Positions 35,010 to 44,162 of a stretch of 64,000 nt of DNA are shown here, in pieces. Below the pieces are notes generated by a model that saw only the letters and a list, made by a program, of their open reading frames with translations, made no database searches and was not told where the DNA came from. Origin of the DNA: Myxococcales bacterium (GTDB lineage: Bacteria; Myxococcota_A; Polyangia; Nannocystales; Nannocystaceae); assembly GCA_014240065.1 (NCBI GenBank), contig JAAZXR010000007.1, forward strand, positions 1 to 64,000, written 5' to 3'. Made by a program: the position numbers and the translations under genes. Each line of letters starts with the position of its first letter. The stretch's first letter is position 1.

Positions 35010-37631
35010 ATGGCTACCTTCGACCCCGAGAAAACGACGGTGAAGACCCGACACGCGCTCGCCCACGCGCAGGCGATGGCCCGTGAGTTGGGACATCCCG
35101 AGCTGACGTCGCTCCACCTCCTCATGGCGATGGTTCAGCAAGACGGCGGCCTCGTCCGCCCACTTCTTGAGCGCGCCGGTGTCCACGGCGCGGCGGTCGA
35201 GCGCGCCATCTCGGAAAATTTCTCACTCCTCCCCCGCATCGACGGTGGCGAGCTGCGGCCGTCCAAGGAGCTCGGTCACGCCCTCGACGCGGCGACGACG
35301 GAGGCCCTGCAGCTGCGCGATCGGTTCTTGAGCACCGAGCACCTGCTGCTCGCGTTCTTGTCCGACGCCGCGGAGCGACACCGGGTGAAGGCGAGCGACG
35401 TGTTGGGCAAACTGGGCGCCACCCGCGACCTCCTCTTGTCCGCCCTCTCCGAAGTGCGAGGCGCCCAGCAAGCCGACAGTGAATCTCCGGAGGACAAATA
35501 CGAGGCGCTGGCGAAATACACCCGCGACCTCACGGCCCTCGCGCGGGAGCAACACCTCGACCCGGTCATCGGTCGCGACGTGGAGATTCGGCGCGCCATC
35601 CAAGTGCTCTCCCGCAGGACCAAGAACAACCCGGTGCTCATCGGCGATCCCGGGGTCGGAAAAACAGCCTTGGCGGAGGGCATCGCCCTGCGAATCGCCG
35701 CCCGCGACGTCCCCGAGAGCCTCGACAACAAGCGGCTCTTGCAGCTCGATCTGGCCTCGCTCATCGCGGGGGCGAAATACCGGGGTGAATTCGAGGAGCG
35801 CCTCAAGGCGGTGCTCGCCGAGATCTCGAGCGCGGCCGGTCAAATCATCTTGTTCATCGATGAGCTCCACACGTTGGTGGGCGCCGGCGGTCACGAGGGC
35901 ACCCAAGACGCCGCCAATATGCTCAAGCCAGCCCTCGCGCGGGGCGAGCTGCGCTGCATCGGCGCGACCACGCTCGATGAGTACCGACGACACATCGAGA
36001 AAGACAAGGCGCTGGAGCGGCGGTTCCAGCCAGTGATCATCGATGAGCCGAGCGTCGAGGACACCATCGCGATCCTTCGCGGGATCCGTGAGAAGTTCGA
36101 GACCCATCACGGAATCGAGATCCAAGACGCGGCGTTGATCGCCGCCGCCACGCTCAGCCACCGCTACATCTCCAACCGTTTCTTGCCCGACAAGGCCATC
36201 GACCTCATCGACGAAGCCTCCGCTGGTCTGAAGATGGAGGTGGAGAGCCTCCCCCTCCCCATCGACGAGCGCGAGCGCATCCTGACCCGCCTGGAGATGG
36301 AGCGGCAGGCGCTCACCCGCGAGACCGAGAGACAAGGGACCGCCCGGCTCTCCGAGATCGAGGGAGAGATCGAGTCCCTCCAAGAAGAGGTCAAGGCCAT
36401 GCGCGCGCGGTGGCGCACCGAACGGGATCTGCTCGACGAGATGAAGCGACTCCACGAGCAGCACGAGCGCCTGCGCGCCCAGGCGATCGTCGCCCAACGC
36501 GAGGGAGACCTCGACCGCGCCGCAGAGCTCACCTACGGACAGATGCGAGACACGGAGCGGCAGCGCGACGCGGCGAAAGCAACGCTCCGCCGTATGCACG
36601 AAGACGGCGAGCTCACCTTCCTGCGAGAGTTCGTGACCGCGGACGACATCGCGAACATCGTCAGCAAGTGGACAGGGGTCCCCGTCACCCGGATGCTCGC
36701 CTCCGAACAAACCCGCTTGCTTGGGCTTGAGGACGCGCTCCACGAGCGCGTCGTGGGTCAAGAGGAGGCGGTGCGCAGAGTGGCCGCGGCGGTGCGACAG
36801 GCCCGGGCCGGGCTCGCCGATCCTGACCGACCCACAGGCTCCTTCCTGTTCCTCGGGCCGACCGGCGTCGGGAAGACTGAGCTCGCGAAGGCGCTCGCGG
36901 AATTCCTGTTCGACGACGCCCGCAACATCGTCCGCGTCGACATGAGCGAGTATATGGAGCGCTTCGCGGTGTCGCGGCTGATCGGCGCCCCCCCCGGCTA
37001 CGTGGGGCACGAGGAGGGCGGGCAGCTCACCGAGGCGGTGCGCCGCAAGCCCTACAGCGTCGTGCTCCTCGATGAGATCGAGAAGGCCCACCCTGAGGTC
37101 TTCAACCTCTTGCTTCAAGTGCTCGACGAAGGGCGCCTCACAGACAGCCAGGGGCGGACCGTCGATTTTCGAAACACGATCGTCTTGATGACCTCCAACG
37201 TCGCGACAGACACCGGTGACGCCGCCGAGCCAGGCGACGCCGACGTGACCGACGGAGATCCACGGATCATCGAGGCGCTCCGCGCTCACTTTCGACCAGA
37301 GTTTATTAATCGCTTGGACGGCATCGTTAAGTTTCAACGCCTCGCCCCCGAGCAGATGCACGCGATCCTCGATATCCAGCTCAAGCGCCTGCGCGAGCGG
37401 CTCATCGATCGAGGGCTGCATGTCGAGCTCGATGACGACGCCCGTGAATGGCTCGCCGCGCGCGGCTACAACCCTGAATTCGGCGCGCGCCCCCTCAAGC
37501 GGCTGCTCCAGCGCGCGGTCCTCGACCCGATCTCCACGAAGATCCTCGAGGGAGAGTGCAGCCCGGGGACCCGCCTCTCGATCTCGGTCGTCGAAGGCGA
37601 GCTCGCGTTTGACAGCGCCCACGCGCACTAG
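35010..37631 (+). CDS. clpB: ClpB ATP-dependent disaggregase
   Basis: 873 residues from the ATG at 35010, with AAGGACAAG upstream. The order is an N-terminal Clp-N domain, AAA-1 (Walker A GDPGVGKT, Walker [16 protein letters not shown]), the middle coiled-coil arm ([20 protein letters not shown] onward) that binds DnaK, AAA-2 ([31 protein letters not shown]) and the C-terminal D2-small domain. This is a complete ClpB, which together with DnaK pulls apart protein aggregates after stress. The arm distinguishes it from ClpA and ClpC. A long antisense frame (801 codons) overlaps it but is a composition artefact. A moderate sigma-70-like promoter lies upstream. Confidence 0.97.
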   Translation: MATFDPEKTTVKTRHALAHAQAMARELGHPELTSLHLLMAMVQQDGGLVRPLLERAGVHGAAVERAISENFSLLPRIDGGELRPSKELGHALDAATTEALQLRDRFLSTEHLLLAFLSDAAERHRVKASDVLGKLGATRDLLLSALSEVRGAQQADSESPEDKYEALAKYTRDLTALAREQHLDPVIGRDVEIRRAIQVLSRRTKNNPVLIGDPGVGKTALAEGIALRIAARDVPESLDNKRLLQLDLASLIAGAKYRGEFEERLKAVLAEISSAAGQIILFIDELHTLVGAGGHEGTQDAANMLKPALARGELRCIGATTLDEYRRHIEKDKALERRFQPVIIDEPSVEDTIAILRGIREKFETHHGIEIQDAALIAAATLSHRYISNRFLPDKAIDLIDEASAGLKMEVESLPLPIDERERILTRLEMERQALTRETERQGTARLSEIEGEIESLQEEVKAMRARWRTERDLLDEMKRLHEQHERLRAQAIVAQREGDLDRAAELTYGQMRDTERQRDAAKATLRRMHEDGELTFLREFVTADDIANIVSKWTGVPVTRMLASEQTRLLGLEDALHERVVGQEEAVRRVAAAVRQARAGLADPDRPTGSFLFLGPTGVGKTELAKALAEFLFDDARNIVRVDMSEYMERFAVSRLIGAPPGYVGHEEGGQLTEAVRRKPYSVVLLDEIEKAHPEVFNLLLQVLDEGRLTDSQGRTVDFRNTIVLMTSNVATDTGDAAEPGDADVTDGDPRIIEALRAHFRPEFINRLDGIVKFQRLAPEQMHAILDIQLKRLRERLIDRGLHVELDDDAREWLAARGYNPEFGARPLKRLLQRAVLDPISTKILEGECSPGTRLSISVVEGELAFDSAHAH

Positions 37632-37675
37632 GATGGGCGCCCTCGACGTTCACCGACGCCCGCGCGCCGCCGCCG

Positions 37676-38302
37676 CTAGTGGCGCAGGCGCAGCACCGCG
37701 ACGGCACCAAGTAACAGCGCGACTGCGACGATGGTCAACACGTTGAAGTAACGATCGATGAACTCCTTCGCGCGCGCCCCCATCATCCGCACGATCCCCG
37801 CGACGAGGAAAAAACGAGCACCGCGACCGACGGCGCTCGCGGCGATGAACTCCACGAGATCAAGCTTCGCCACGCCGGCGGTCACGGTGAACACCTTGAA
37901 GGGGATCGGCGTGAACGCGGCGGTGAACACCACCCAGACCCCTTGCTCTCGGTAGATCTCCATGACCTTCTCAAACTTCCCTTGCGCGAACACATGCTCG
38001 AAGATGAACTGATCGACGCTCGACCAGAGGGTCAAGCCGATGACGTAGCCGAGCACGCCACCCACCACCGAACCGAGCGTGCACCACGCGGCGTAGCGCA
38101 GCGCCTTCTTCGGCACCGAGAGCGCCAGGGCCAAGAGCAACACGTCCGGAGGGATCGGAAAGACGCTCGCCTCCAGCAGCGCCAACACCACGAGCGCCGG
38201 GACCGCGTACGGAGTCTTCGCCCAGCTCAACACCCAATCGTAGAGCCGCCTCACCGTCTGCGCTGGCCGTCCAAGAACTCTCGTAGGGGTCTTCTCCGTC
38301 AC
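37676..38302 (-). CDS. YqaA/DedA-family (VTT domain) membrane protein
   Basis: 208 residues from a GTG start with five or so membrane helices. The motif FPIPPDVLLLALALS near the N-terminus and FTPIPFKVFTVTAGVAKL in the middle match the VTT (DedA/SNARE-associated) domain, subgroup YqaA. The region with a Gly residue between Asp/Glu-rich helices (GYVIGLTLW) fits re-entrant loops of the family. Members move or scramble polyprenyl and other phospholipids across the inner membrane. It follows clpB convergently with a 44-bp gap and is divergent from nothing nearby. Confidence 0.88.
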   Translation of the reverse strand: MTEKTPTRVLGRPAQTVRRLYDWVLSWAKTPYAVPALVVLALLEASVFPIPPDVLLLALALSVPKKALRYAAWCTLGSVVGGVLGYVIGLTLWSSVDQFIFEHVFAQGKFEKVMEIYREQGVWVVFTAAFTPIPFKVFTVTAGVAKLDLVEFIAASAVGRGARFFLVAGIVRMMGARAKEFIDRYFNVLTIVAVALLLGAVAVLRLRH

Positions 38303-38376
38303 GGGGGGAACCTCACCGATCCCGCGTCAAATGGCAAGATCTGTGTGCGAGACGCGAGTTCGATGCGCGGCATCGG

Positions 38377-39909
38377 CTACCAGTGCGGCAGCGAGCCGTG
38401 TGGCGCGTGAAACTTTCGCGCCGGGCTGACGTAGCGGAAGTTGCTCACGCGGCTGGTGTAGATGCAGGCGTAGTTCTCCACCTGCGCCCCAAACAGCGAG
38501 GTGTCGTACCGTTCGGCGAAGACCGAACCCCAGTAGGGGTTAAACGCCTTCCCGACCTCCTTGCGCACCTCCTTGAGTCGCTCGTACACCCGCTCATGGT
38601 GGCGTTTGAGCCGATCGTGCCTGCGCCGCGCGGCCTGCACGCCCTTCTCGAGCAGGGCCTCGCACTCTCGCTCCGCGAGCACGCCGTCTCCCACGACTTC
38701 GTTGATGTCGCTCGGCTCGAGCTTGTCGATCTGCCGCAAGAGGTTGCGCTGGTCGCCGCTTTGCTCGGAGAGCTGATTCCGGAGTCGCGTGAGGCTCTCG
38801 ACCTCTTCGAGCGCCGAGCGATACCTGTCTCGGACAGCCAGATCGTGCTCGAGATCGCTGAGCACCAAGGCGGTCCGCCAGCTTGAAGACTTTTTGCTCT
38901 TCACGATGTCGCCGTAGATGTGGTCCCCCACGTACAGGACCGAGTCCCCGGGCATGGCCAACGCGTCTTGGAGCCCCTCCCGCGCGCCCCCTTGATAGAC
39001 CTTCCCTCGGAGCGGCACATCCACCGCCTCTCCGGTGAGTTCACCGGAGTCGGGATCGATCTCCAAAAACTGCTGGCCGGCGTCGAAGAAGCTCGGCTTC
39101 TTGCTCCCGACGATGACCCAGTCAAAGAAGCTCTGCCAGCTCTCATACTCTGGCAAGCGCCGATCGAGCAGATGAGACATCAAGACCTTGGAGTAGGGGT
39201 AGTAGCTGTTCGTGAGCAGAAATAACTTTTTGCCAGACGAGCGCAGCTTGTGCAGCGTGATCGCGAGCTCCGGATCATCTTCGAGGTACTCCCCTGGCCG
39301 CGCTTTGATCTCGCGCTTGATCGAGTCGTCTTGGTGCGCCAGGTCGATCGCCGCGCGCACATCGTGCCACGCTCGCTCGTAGGTCGGCGCCCCGTGTTGC
39401 ACGAAGCTGTCGGGCGCGCCGTCGATGAGATCGACGATCTTGGCGAACACGGTGATCTCCGGCAGCGCGAACAGAGTGTCTGCCCACGCGAAGCGCTCAG
39501 GATCTTGACCGATCCGCTGCGCGGAGTACATGGTGGTCCGCTCCGAACCACTCATGCGTCGGTGGCCGTGGAACGCCCGCCCCACATAGCCGTGCCGATC
39601 GAGCTTGAGGAGGTTGCCCTCCAGCTTGTCCACGATGAGCCCCCTCATCGCGAAGTCGAGGTCCACCCGCAGCGAGGACAGCTGCGTTGGGTAGCCCTTC
39701 GCCAGCAGCTTCGCCACCGTCGCGTCGAGGCTCAGCTGCTCCATCGCGGCCTGCTTGTAGACCGCGAGCGTGTAATCCATGTCGAAACCGATGGCCTCGA
39801 TGGACTCAAAGTCGAGATCTCGGTTGGTAAAGATGCGCTGCGTCTTCGGCGGCTCGAAGCCCTCACCTCCGAGCGCATCAAGAACCAGCTCGCTGATCTC
39901 CTCGCTCAA
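38377..39909 (-). CDS. HAD-IG-family 5'-nucleotidase
   Basis: 510 residues from a TTG start with the strong Shine-Dalgarno GGAGGGGAG upstream. The motif IGFDMDYTLAVYK carries the HAD nucleophile and acid, LLTNSYYPYSKVLM is motif II, and LYVGDHIYGDIVKSKK provides motifs III/IV. These and the ~200-residue cap define the HAD-IG (cytosolic purine 5'-nucleotidase, cN-II-like) family, in which IMP and GMP are the usual substrates. The C-terminal third is a charged coiled coil (RYRSALEEVESLTRLRNQLS) and an aromatic domain ending in HAPHGSLPHW. The family is common in myxobacteria; the substrate is inferred. Confidence 0.9.
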   Translation of the reverse strand: MSEEISELVLDALGGEGFEPPKTQRIFTNRDLDFESIEAIGFDMDYTLAVYKQAAMEQLSLDATVAKLLAKGYPTQLSSLRVDLDFAMRGLIVDKLEGNLLKLDRHGYVGRAFHGHRRMSGSERTTMYSAQRIGQDPERFAWADTLFALPEITVFAKIVDLIDGAPDSFVQHGAPTYERAWHDVRAAIDLAHQDDSIKREIKARPGEYLEDDPELAITLHKLRSSGKKLFLLTNSYYPYSKVLMSHLLDRRLPEYESWQSFFDWVIVGSKKPSFFDAGQQFLEIDPDSGELTGEAVDVPLRGKVYQGGAREGLQDALAMPGDSVLYVGDHIYGDIVKSKKSSSWRTALVLSDLEHDLAVRDRYRSALEEVESLTRLRNQLSEQSGDQRNLLRQIDKLEPSDINEVVGDGVLAERECEALLEKGVQAARRRHDRLKRHHERVYERLKEVRKEVGKAFNPYWGSVFAERYDTSLFGAQVENYACIYTSRVSNFRYVSPARKFHAPHGSLPHW

Positions 39910-40035
39910 CGACCGCTCCCCTCCAACGCTCCGCCTCGGACGCCGCGCTCCGCTCGTTCACGCCCCATCTCTCTTCGAGGGCTGACGAAGGGTCCGCCGC
40001 GACCTCCCGCGCTAGGATTGCTCGCGATCTTCACG

Positions 40036-40845
40036 CTATGGCGTGGTCGCGGCCGCATAGTCGTCGGAGCAGACCGAGACGCTCGCGTTGTCATTATTGT
40101 GACCGCCACCGTATCCTTCGTCGGGGGTCTGGAGGCTCCAAGCCTGCACCCCGCTCAACGGCGCGAGCGCGAGTTCTTGCTCGATGACGATGGTCGAGTT
40201 TCGAACGGTCGCCGAAGCGGTCAACACGACCCGACGATCGCCGTCGTTGAGCCAGGAGGTCGCCGCGTCGACGGCGCCAGCGCTGGTGGGCATGAACACC
40301 TCCGACACGTTGTTACGAATCCACACCGTGACCACCGCCTCGGGATCACCTCCCGCGAGCAAGGTGCTCAAGGGGGTGTCTACCCAGCGGGTCGTCGGTC
40401 CGGTTCCCCCACCTGATGGGAGACTCACGACCGCCCCGGGCCGCATGCACGGCATCCCAGAACAGTCGCTGAACCCCGACACGGCCTGCGCTCGAAACCC
40501 GGTCGGGTTCGAGTTCGCTCCCGACGCGGGGATGCAGTCACCGGTCGCCGTGGAGCAGTCTGAGGTGGCCCCGGTGCCGGTGAGGGCGGTCGCGAGGATC
40601 GCCTCGATCGAGGATGGATCCGCCGCGACCTGTTGACGATACAAGGCTCCCGCGAGCTGTACCGCCGCGTGCGCGGACATCGTCGCGCGCTCGCGCGCTA
40701 CCATCGCGCCCGATTCGGAGAGCTCGCGGTTGGCCGATTGCATCACGAGCAATCCGACCGTCATCAACGCGATCAACAGCAGCATCACGCTCACCATCGC
40801 TGAACCTCGCTGAGACTGACGCCGAATAATTTTGTTTGTTGCCAT
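40036..40845 (-). CDS. Type IV pilus minor pilin PilX-like protein
   Basis: 269 residues from the ATG at 40845, with AGAGGAACGG upstream as ribosome site. The N-terminus QRGSAMVSVMLLLIALMTVG is a prepilin-like membrane helix without the Glu at +5, as in PilX (and GspK-like) minor pilins. It ends with a Cys-containing beta domain. PilX proteins start pilus assembly and take part in adhesion with PilV, PilW and GspH/FimU. It is the last of four genes (gspH-pilV-pilW-pilX). The pilY1 and pilE genes usually found next to them are absent from this window. Confidence 0.85.
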   Translation of the reverse strand: MATNKIIRRQSQRGSAMVSVMLLLIALMTVGLLVMQSANRELSESGAMVARERATMSAHAAVQLAGALYRQQVAADPSSIEAILATALTGTGATSDCSTATGDCIPASGANSNPTGFRAQAVSGFSDCSGMPCMRPGAVVSLPSGGGTGPTTRWVDTPLSTLLAGGDPEAVVTVWIRNNVSEVFMPTSAGAVDAATSWLNDGDRRVVLTASATVRNSTIVIEQELALAPLSGVQAWSLQTPDEGYGGGHNNDNASVSVCSDDYAAATTP

Positions 40846-40868
40846 GATTCCGTTCCTCTTGTTGTGAC

Positions 40869-42587
40869 CTACATCGATGGATTTCGCCACCGGAGATTGG
40901 GCGGGCTGAAAGTCTCTGAAACCGTATAATACTCTCTTCCGGGCACGGTGGAATCGACTTCTGGCCTGTCCTCAATGGGGAACAGGACCGTCGGGAGCTC
41001 GTCAAATGAAGATAACTGCGAAGATTTGCCCGAAATCGTGACTCGGACCATCTGCGGGCTCATGCGAAATCCGGGGCCCGTGCGCTGCTCCGACGCGGGG
41101 CCGCCCGACTCCCAGTCCGGTGCGCGGAACTCGCCGGTCCCATAGTAGACACAGTCTGGAGCCCACTGCTCTGTCGCGGCGTTGCCGAGCCATTCGTCAT
41201 TTCCGCGGTTGGTCGACCATTCATCGACGCGCGCGTTGGTCGGCCCCCCCATGCTCTCGCCACGCTCCTCATAGTCGGTGGAGAAGCTGTCCGGCGCGGC
41301 CACGGCGCCATCGAGCACCGGTGTTGACGTCGTCACCCAACCATCACATCCGACCGCGATCTGAAGGTCTTCGATGAATGGGCCGACGGCGATCCTTGGC
41401 AGGTTTGCGACGTCGCCACCCGCCCCTAGATCCGGGATGTGCAGCTGCGCCAGCGGACAATTCGCCCCCGTCGGGCACCCCGGCACCCCGGCCCCCACGT
41501 TACCGACGCTCGAAGGATCGGTCGCCGCGCTGTAGCCGATGAGATCCGTGCGGACCAAGTACGGCTGCGCCGGTTGCGTGTAATCGATCTCGTAGCGAGA
41601 CCACCGCAACCGCCCGAGCGGAACGAGCATCCGTGGCGTCGTCGGAGAGTCCGCGCCGCTGGTGTCCCAGTCCACGCCGAGCACCGGATCCGTCGACCCG
41701 TACACTGGCTCGCTCGCAGGGCCGACCAGCTCGGCCAGGTTCGCGTTGAAGTCCGACACGTCGCCCACCGGGATCTCCCACTGACTGTCCGACGCACCCG
41801 CCTCGATCGGCCCGGTCACCTGCATCAACGCGCATTGCCCCTGGGCTTGCGCCTCGTAGGTCTGGTAGGTCGACGCCGGCTGCAGGTTGTCACGCGCCAC
41901 GACCACGAAACTGCCTGGCGGCATGAGCTGCCGGACCCATGACAGGGTCGTCGCGTCGCCGCTGCTGAGCACGAGCGGGTTCGACTCCGCCACGATGACC
42001 GCGTCGGCCGCGGAGGCGATCGGGATCGTGACGCTCTTCAATATCCCGCTGCCGGCCGTGAAGTTTCGTTCCCCCAAGATCACGTCGAAGCTGTCCGCCG
42101 CGCTCGCGAACGACGCAGAGGTGACGGCGCCGCCGCTGATGTCCGAGGTGTCGACGGCCAGCGTGCCAGCGTTGGCTACGCTGCTACGCCAATGGGCCTG
42201 GATGCCATCGCGCAGCACCCAATACGGCTCCGACGTCGTGGGATCGAGCTGCACATCGGTGCCGAGGGAGCCGTTGTCGTCTGGAGCTCCCGGGTTAATC
42301 AGTTTGTTGGCGTCCTCGGACCACACTCGGAGCTCGCTGCACACCCGCGCGAAACCTAGCCCTGAAGACCTAATATCGCGTCCCATGGTCCACATCGCCC
42401 CCTCGAGCGCTTGGTTGATCCGGACGGAGCGGTGATGCAGGTTCGCGGTCCCTTGCTGGATGCTTGAGAACGCGAACATCCCGGTCATGACGATGCTCCC
42501 GACCAAGATAGCCATCATCAACTCAATGAGCGTAAAGCCTCGAGACGCCGCTCGTGTGTCCGTTCTCGTCGATCGTCGTTGATTCAT
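40869..42587 (-). CDS. pilW: Type IV pilus minor pilin PilW
   Basis: 572 residues from the ATG at 42587, which overlaps the pilV stop by 4 bp (ATGA). The prepilin leader RAASR|GFTLIELMMAILVGSIV has the cleavage site before Gly-Phe and the Glu at +5. The long beta-rich globular part (about 530 residues) is much larger than that of typical PilW (about 270) and contains several acidic loops and Cys residues. PilD should cut the leader and methylate Phe1. It is part of the tip complex that primes type IV pilus fibres. The extra length may provide adhesion or surface binding. Confidence 0.9.
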   Translation of the reverse strand: MNQRRSTRTDTRAASRGFTLIELMMAILVGSIVMTGMFAFSSIQQGTANLHHRSVRINQALEGAMWTMGRDIRSSGLGFARVCSELRVWSEDANKLINPGAPDDNGSLGTDVQLDPTTSEPYWVLRDGIQAHWRSSVANAGTLAVDTSDISGGAVTSASFASAADSFDVILGERNFTAGSGILKSVTIPIASAADAVIVAESNPLVLSSGDATTLSWVRQLMPPGSFVVVARDNLQPASTYQTYEAQAQGQCALMQVTGPIEAGASDSQWEIPVGDVSDFNANLAELVGPASEPVYGSTDPVLGVDWDTSGADSPTTPRMLVPLGRLRWSRYEIDYTQPAQPYLVRTDLIGYSAATDPSSVGNVGAGVPGCPTGANCPLAQLHIPDLGAGGDVANLPRIAVGPFIEDLQIAVGCDGWVTTSTPVLDGAVAAPDSFSTDYEERGESMGGPTNARVDEWSTNRGNDEWLGNAATEQWAPDCVYYGTGEFRAPDWESGGPASEQRTGPGFRMSPQMVRVTISGKSSQLSSFDELPTVLFPIEDRPEVDSTVPGREYYTVSETFSPPNLRWRNPSM

Positions 42588-43213
42588 GGGACCGTCACTC
42601 CTCGATTGTCCATCAGCACTGTCCGCAGCTCCACAGATCGACCCCACGCCACAAAATTCGCGTGGGCGGGGTCAATATTTGCGGGGATCATGCTCGCTGC
42701 CGTCGCCGTCGCTGGAGGGGGTGCGTTCGAAGCCGTCGTGTCCACCCACATCACCTGCACCACCAGCTGTACGCCGACCATCTCCGCGGCGGTCGTCGCG
42801 GTCTCGGGGATCGGGAGGACGCTGCGGTAGACGGAGAAAAACTGCTCACGCACACCCGGCCGATTCACGTTCAGCGGATCGTCCACCGGCGGACCGCGGA
42901 AATCGAACAGCAAGCGCGTGTTCGCGTCGTCGATGTACGGTGGCAGCGTCGCGGTGCCCGAAAAATCTCTCGCGATGAGATCCGTGAACCCCCGGGCGTT
43001 GAGCTCCGACATGACGCTTTGGCCCACCCGCTCGCCCTCGCGAATCTCGGCCGCGGCGCGTTGGGCCTCGATCCCGCGAGACTGCATGGCCACCATGCCG
43101 ACGACCGCGATGACGAAGACGACCAACGCCATCATCACCTCGAGCAACGAGAACCCGGCGCTCGCGCGCTTGGCGTTGATGTTCGCGCTCCGCTGTGACC
43201 GACTACTCATCAT
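42584..43213 (-). CDS. pilV: Type IV pilus minor pilin PilV
   Basis: 209 residues from the ATG at 43213 (or the adjacent ATG at 43210). The prepilin motif ASA|GFSLLEVMMALVVFVIAVVG has the cleavage site before Gly-Phe and Glu at +5. The remaining ~180 residues include one pair of helices (AAAEIREGERVGQSVMSEL) and a beta domain. Its start overlaps the end of the gspH-like gene by about 10 bp and its stop overlaps the pilW start by 4 bp, so the three are co-translated. PilV with PilW and PilX forms the minor pilin complex. Confidence 0.9.
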   Translation of the reverse strand: MMSSRSQRSANINAKRASAGFSLLEVMMALVVFVIAVVGMVAMQSRGIEAQRAAAEIREGERVGQSVMSELNARGFTDLIARDFSGTATLPPYIDDANTRLLFDFRGPPVDDPLNVNRPGVREQFFSVYRSVLPIPETATTAAEMVGVQLVVQVMWVDTTASNAPPPATATAASMIPANIDPAHANFVAWGRSVELRTVLMDNRGVTVP

Positions 43214-43895
43214 ATCGCACTCCGCTTACCGTTCGAACGAACCCTCCAGGATAGACTTCGATGAGCGTCGCTCGGCGCTGATTCGAAATTCTCTGATCGA
43301 CCACTGGGACCGTCACGCCCGCGCCGAACAACGGCACCTGCGCCCCGCCGACCTCCAGCGACAGCTCCCCGCTTGGCAAAAACACGATCCGTGATGCGGT
43401 CGCGAGACAATCGCTTCCGCGCGGGACCGCCGTCGCCTGGGAGGGCGCCCGAAGCCCGACTTCGATCGGGTACACACACACCGGAGAGGCCCCAAACTTC
43501 GCGGCGTTGTCACCCACGAAGTTCCTGTCGAACTCGGAGATGGCGACGTCCTCGAGCAGGACCGCCGTGCCGTAGGTGCCGCTGGCCACCACGGGGTCGA
43601 GCCACCACAGCTGCGTCAGCACCTCCCCGTTGGCCACCGACAACTCCACCCAAACCTGGGTCTGATTCGCGGTCGCCATGGTCCGCGCGCGGACGATCAT
43701 TCCCCGCACGTCCGCCGTGTAGCGGGCCACCACCGAGTCAAACTTGTTCTTCCAGATACCGGGGAACGCGAGCGACGCGAAGACTCCGATGATCACGACC
43801 ACCACCATTAACTCGATAAGTGAAAATCCGCCTTCGCGCGATATGCGCGAACGCTCCTGCCGTACTTTTTTGCGTAGCTTTGCAACTGAGTGCAT
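43203..43895 (-). CDS. GspH/FimU-type pseudopilin
   Basis: 230 residues from the ATG at 43895, with AAAGG 11 bp upstream. The prepilin motif REG|GFSLIELMVVVVIIGVFASLAFP is followed by the GspH/FimT domain (RYTADVRGMIVRARTMATANQ, RIVFLPSGELSLEVG). It is the first gene of the minor pilin operon and probably sits at the base of the pilus tip. Long upstream in-frame sequence (to 44084) is Arg-rich and not supported. The operon diverges from the crp-like gene across 267 bp of regulatory DNA. Confidence 0.9.
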   Translation of the reverse strand: MHSVAKLRKKVRQERSRISREGGFSLIELMVVVVIIGVFASLAFPGIWKNKFDSVVARYTADVRGMIVRARTMATANQTQVWVELSVANGEVLTQLWWLDPVVASGTYGTAVLLEDVAISEFDRNFVGDNAAKFGASPVCVYPIEVGLRAPSQATAVPRGSDCLATASRIVFLPSGELSLEVGGAQVPLFGAGVTVPVVDQRISNQRRATLIEVYPGGFVRTVSGVRYDE

Positions 43896-44087
43896 AGAGC
43901 GGTGCCTTTCGGTGGCGCGGGGAATACTACCCTGTGTCGTTCGAAGCGCGTAATACATTGAGGGGAAGGCGGGGTAACGAAAATGAGCGCGAATGCGACG
44001 CGGCGAACGCCTCCTTCGACCCTGCAACCACCGTGCCCGCGGAGAGTGAGCGACACGGCTCCGATGCACCGCACGTACCCGCACGCG

Positions 44088-44105
44088 CTGTTTCGCGCGA
44101 AACAG
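44088..44105. promoter_or_regulatory. Perfect 18-bp palindrome between pilin operon and crp-like gene
   Basis: CTGTTTCGC/GCGAAACAG is a perfect dyad 58 bp before the ATG of the crp-like gene; its centre is about 66 bp upstream of the predicted transcription start. It fits the Crp/Fnr layout TGTTT-N6-AAACA. It also matches the parS consensus TGTTTCACGTGAAACA at 14 of 16 positions. Confidence 0.75.
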
Positions 44106-44125
44106 GAGATAACGGCGACCTGTGA

Positions 44126-44154
44126 TTGTCTATTTTTGTGTCCTGGGTTACAGT
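44126..44154 (+). promoter_or_regulatory. Promoter of crp-like gene (leaderless type)
   Basis: TTGTCT (44126-44131), a 17-bp spacer, TACAGT (44149-44154), then exactly 8 bp to the ATG at 44163. The palindrome at 44088-44105 lies upstream of the -35. Confidence 0.6.
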
Positions 44155-44162
44155 TTCCGCAC

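Noticed and set aside
35223-37628. 801-codon open frame on the minus strand inside clpB
   Set aside because: It mirrors the clpB reading frame; GC-rich third codon positions remove stops from the antisense frame. Its sequence has no domain.
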